This document shows, piece by piece, positions 61,214 to 64,000 of a stretch of DNA of 64,000 nucleotides. The translations under genes were made by a program, and so were the position numbers. Origin of the DNA: Blepharisma japonicum (lineage: Eukaryota > Ciliophora > Heterotrichea > Heterotrichida > Blepharismidae); NCBI GenBank assembly GCA_949751835.1, contig CATKHK010000019.1, positions 372,001 to 436,000 of the forward strand. Reading direction: 5' to 3'. The first letter of the stretch is position 1. Each line of letters opens with the position of its first letter. Under the pieces are notes generated by a model that ran no database searches, was not told the DNA's origin, and saw only the letters and a list, made by a program, of their open reading frames with translations.

Positions 61214-64000
61214 ATGCTTGGCTTCTTATACCTCTTTTTCTGGAAACTTACTCTACTATTCGTCGTTTTTCACCTGTCAAATTCACTAGAAATCATAGTT
61301 ACATATCAAGAATACAGCAATTCAGGCCATAATGAATGAAATAAAACTTCCGTTCCAGAACTCACTGAATCAATGCCATCAGTCGAATGACACCTCTGCA
61401 CATTTACAGAGGTTTCCAGATGTGTAGAAGAATTCGCAAACTCACTAATTTTACTAGATTTATCAAATGATATAGACGCTCAATTTTATATTGCCCAACT
61501 TTGCAAAAATAATTTTTTAATTCATTTGATTCTACAAGGCAACGTGCCTTATACAAATGATTGAACTTTTCGTATTTTACCGCAGAAGAATGAAGAAATG
61601 AAAGCATTTTTGGCGGTTTTGGAGCATTTTGGATGAAAAGAAGGGGTTGTATTCAGTAATAAAGAAAGCTATGAAGAAAAAGAAAAAATGACTGAATTTT
61701 CACCTCAATTTAATTTTTTAGAGGTTGAAGAAAATTCGAATATTTATGAATTAGTTAATAAACTGGCTTTTCGGTTAGGAGCAACTCTTTATTATATTTT
61801 CACTGACTCATCAGAGTCTTTGGAAATACAAAAATCATTGGAAAATGCAAAACTTTTAACAGCTGGAAATGGAATTATTAAAGACCAAAAAAGCGGGTAT
61901 GGATGTAAAAGTGATGGGGCTTTAATAATTACGGACTTTGGGCAAGAATTTGTAGCTTCTATATATGAATATCATAAGAGTTCAATTATAAAACCAATTT
62001 CTTATATTTTAAACCAAATTGAACAAGACAGCAAATCAGCAATTAAATTAAAGCTCAAAAATTACTGTAATGATAGAAAATTTTCTTTAGTTAATATCCA
62101 GGATGGAGAAAGAGTGATAGTTGGATCAATCATAAATAGCAATATCACTATATCAAAAAATTTAATATTTCCTGGAAATTCTACGATTACCCCAAAATCA
62201 ATCAAAAAAATCATAAACTTAAGCATAAACGCAGGCCCCACAAATCCGAATTCATCACCCGTAACAAGTGGTGTTATAGGATCTCATGGTGCTTATGTAG
62301 TCAAAGATAAAATTAACTCCGGAAGCAGTAATCTTTTATCAAATTTTCAACTCGAATTTTTTATATTTGACTGCGGAGCAACTGTTTTTAACTCGACATT
62401 TGCTTACAATTGTTTTAAAAAAGATATAAATAAATTCGGAATAGCTCATATATCGTCTCATGGCTCAGCAGTAGCAATAGGAGCTTTAAATATATTCAAG
62501 CAGCTAAATTTAACATTCCCAGTTATCGGAACTACTAATTCTGATGTTTCTTTAAATTCGACTACAAAATATCCTATGTATACCCGAGTTGGGCTGTCTA
62601 CTTCTTATGGCTCTATACTGACTGCAGTTTTACTCCGAGCAATGGGCTGAGAAAAAGCGGCGTTATTAAGTCAATCTGATAGTTGGGGCTCACAAAGAAT
62701 TTATTATTTAAGTATGGGAGCGGCTTCGACTGATTTAGAAATAGTCAATCCTCAAAGCACAAGATATCTCCCGCCTAATCTTGATAGAGAAGGTCTTAAA
62801 AATTATACACATATAATTCAAGGAATTATTGATAGTAAAGCGAGATTGCTGATTTGGTCTATACAATATCCGATGAGCAATTATGTGTTAGAAATGTTCT
62901 ATGATTTAGGTCTAAGAAGCGGAGATTTAGTTATGTTTTCAACTTTTACAGACCCTTTGACGAATTTTGGAAATAATGATACGTTCAGATATAAAAGGAT
63001 AGAGGTTGGAATACCAATGATTGAGCTTGAATTAGAAAACTGGGTAGGGGATATAGGAAAAGATGCAAAAAATAGGATCATTTCGACTTATAATCAATCT
63101 CCAAATGGATTTTCTTGCAACTATGTCGATGGAGCTTATTTAATAGCTTATGCTTTAGACTACATGATAAATAGAGGAGAAGATTATACTAATCCTTTTA
63201 AGCTAGAATCTACTATAAGAAATCAGCAATTCCATGGATGCACTGGAAGAGTTTCAATAGAAAAAGGAACCAATGATCGTGCCACTGATGCTTTAGATAT
63301 CGGTGTAAACCAGCTTAATTCTGATGGCACAGTAAGCATTCAATATATTGGGAAATATATGCCCTATAACACTCAAGTATTAAAATACACTACACCTATG
63401 ATTTACCCTGGTGGAACTACTATCAAACCTAGCGACTTAAGAGACGAAAATAGCGAATGCCCATTTTCTAAAAAACTTATAAAGACTTTTGACAAAGGAA
63501 GAGAGCTACTTTTTGGCATCTGTTTCAGCGTTGCTTTAATAACAGTTTTTATAACAATTATCATATGAAGAAAATGGTGAAATATCTCAATCGAAATGCT
63601 AACTAAAAAAGAAGAAATTTCATTAGAAGATTTTATTGTTGGGATTTCTATTGCTGTGGAGTTTTTCCAGTATGCTGCCATGGGGCCTGATATTTCTCTT
63701 ATCAGCTCTATTATGGCTGATATAAGTGATGCTTTTTCACTTAATTTAAAAGACTTTTTTAAGCTGAGAAATGGAGTATTTTGGATTGTGGTAGATCTTG
63801 TTTTTGCAGGCATTGGATTATGAATTGCCTTGTGTTTAGTTGTTTTATTAAGACTTGATGAAAAATGCCACACAGTTTCAATGTTTAAATATTTATCAAT
63901 ATTAGCAGACTATGCAATGCCTATTTTAGGAAATTTGTGCTTTATTCCTTTTGTTTCAATATGTCTTGATATTTTTATATGCGACCAATCTATCGGTGAT
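61214..64000 (+). CDS. Double Venus-flytrap multi-pass receptor, divergent subfamily (3' end outside)
   Basis: ATG 61214 opens a signal peptide (MLGFLYLFFWKLTLLFVVF). The frame is open for 929 codons to the window edge, with TGA as Trp. The first flytrap domain ends near residue 300-325 (DGERVIVGSI, then FPGNSTI). The second runs from INLSINAGPTNPNSS through KYPMYTRVGLSTSYGS to IKPSDLRDENSECPF. The first membrane helix lies near 760-785, followed by EEISLEDFIVGI and FWIVVDLVFAGIGLW as in the array. The last visible residues (ICDQSIGD) match the Cys loop of the array copies, so about 200 residues should lie beyond the window. The ectodomain differs clearly from the four array copies while the membrane region is conserved. 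Confidence 0.87.

Overview
The window reads as somatic (macronuclear-type) DNA of a heterotrich ciliate, most likely Blepharisma. Three things seen in the sequence support this. Long conserved protein families read through many in-frame TGA codons at positions where paralogues have TGG or TGA (TGA = Trp), and intact genes end only at TAA or TAG. Seven introns are each exactly 15 nt (GTAA at positions 1-4, TA at 9-10, TAG at 13-15). Spacers are very AT-rich. The species is an inference. No telomere, rRNA, tRNA or CRISPR array was recognised.

Layout. (1) 0.75-15.8 kb, plus strand: three relatives of one surface protein family with a LamG-like N-terminus, long furin-like Cys repeats and a multi-pass membrane domain. 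One is a frameshifted full-length copy (752-5033), one an internally deleted copy keeping only the membrane part (about 6350-7681), and one an intact giant (9371-15829, 2147 aa). (2) 16.6-33.7 kb, minus strand: two intact tandem paralogues of about 2500 aa with three LamG-like domains, Cys-rich modules, a REJ-like region, a GPS cleavage motif and about five membrane segments, resembling the first half of the polycystin-1 membrane region. Between them lies a decayed branched-chain aminotransferase (24902-26146), interrupted by a 55-bp TA-flanked near-perfect palindrome. (3) 35.4-54.6 kb, plus strand: a tandem array of four intact receptors of about 1150 aa, each with two consecutive Venus-flytrap (ANF-receptor-like) domains and about nine membrane segments, with decayed fragments in the spacers. 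(4) 54.95-58.45 kb: a Kelch-repeat, Cys-rich membrane protein with five 15-nt introns. (5) 58.6-64.0 kb: a divergent pair of the double-flytrap family, one a pseudogene lacking its membrane domain and one intact copy running off the window.

Almost everything here is a predicted cell-surface receptor or adhesion protein, and every multigene family shows recent tandem duplication, deletion and decay. No pathway can be read from the gene order. The reasonable reading is a birth-and-death cluster of surface sensing genes. Links to mating or chemosensing are hypotheses only.

Coordinates of intact genes were checked by frame arithmetic across all TGA codons and introns. Edges of relics and duplicated flanks are approximate.
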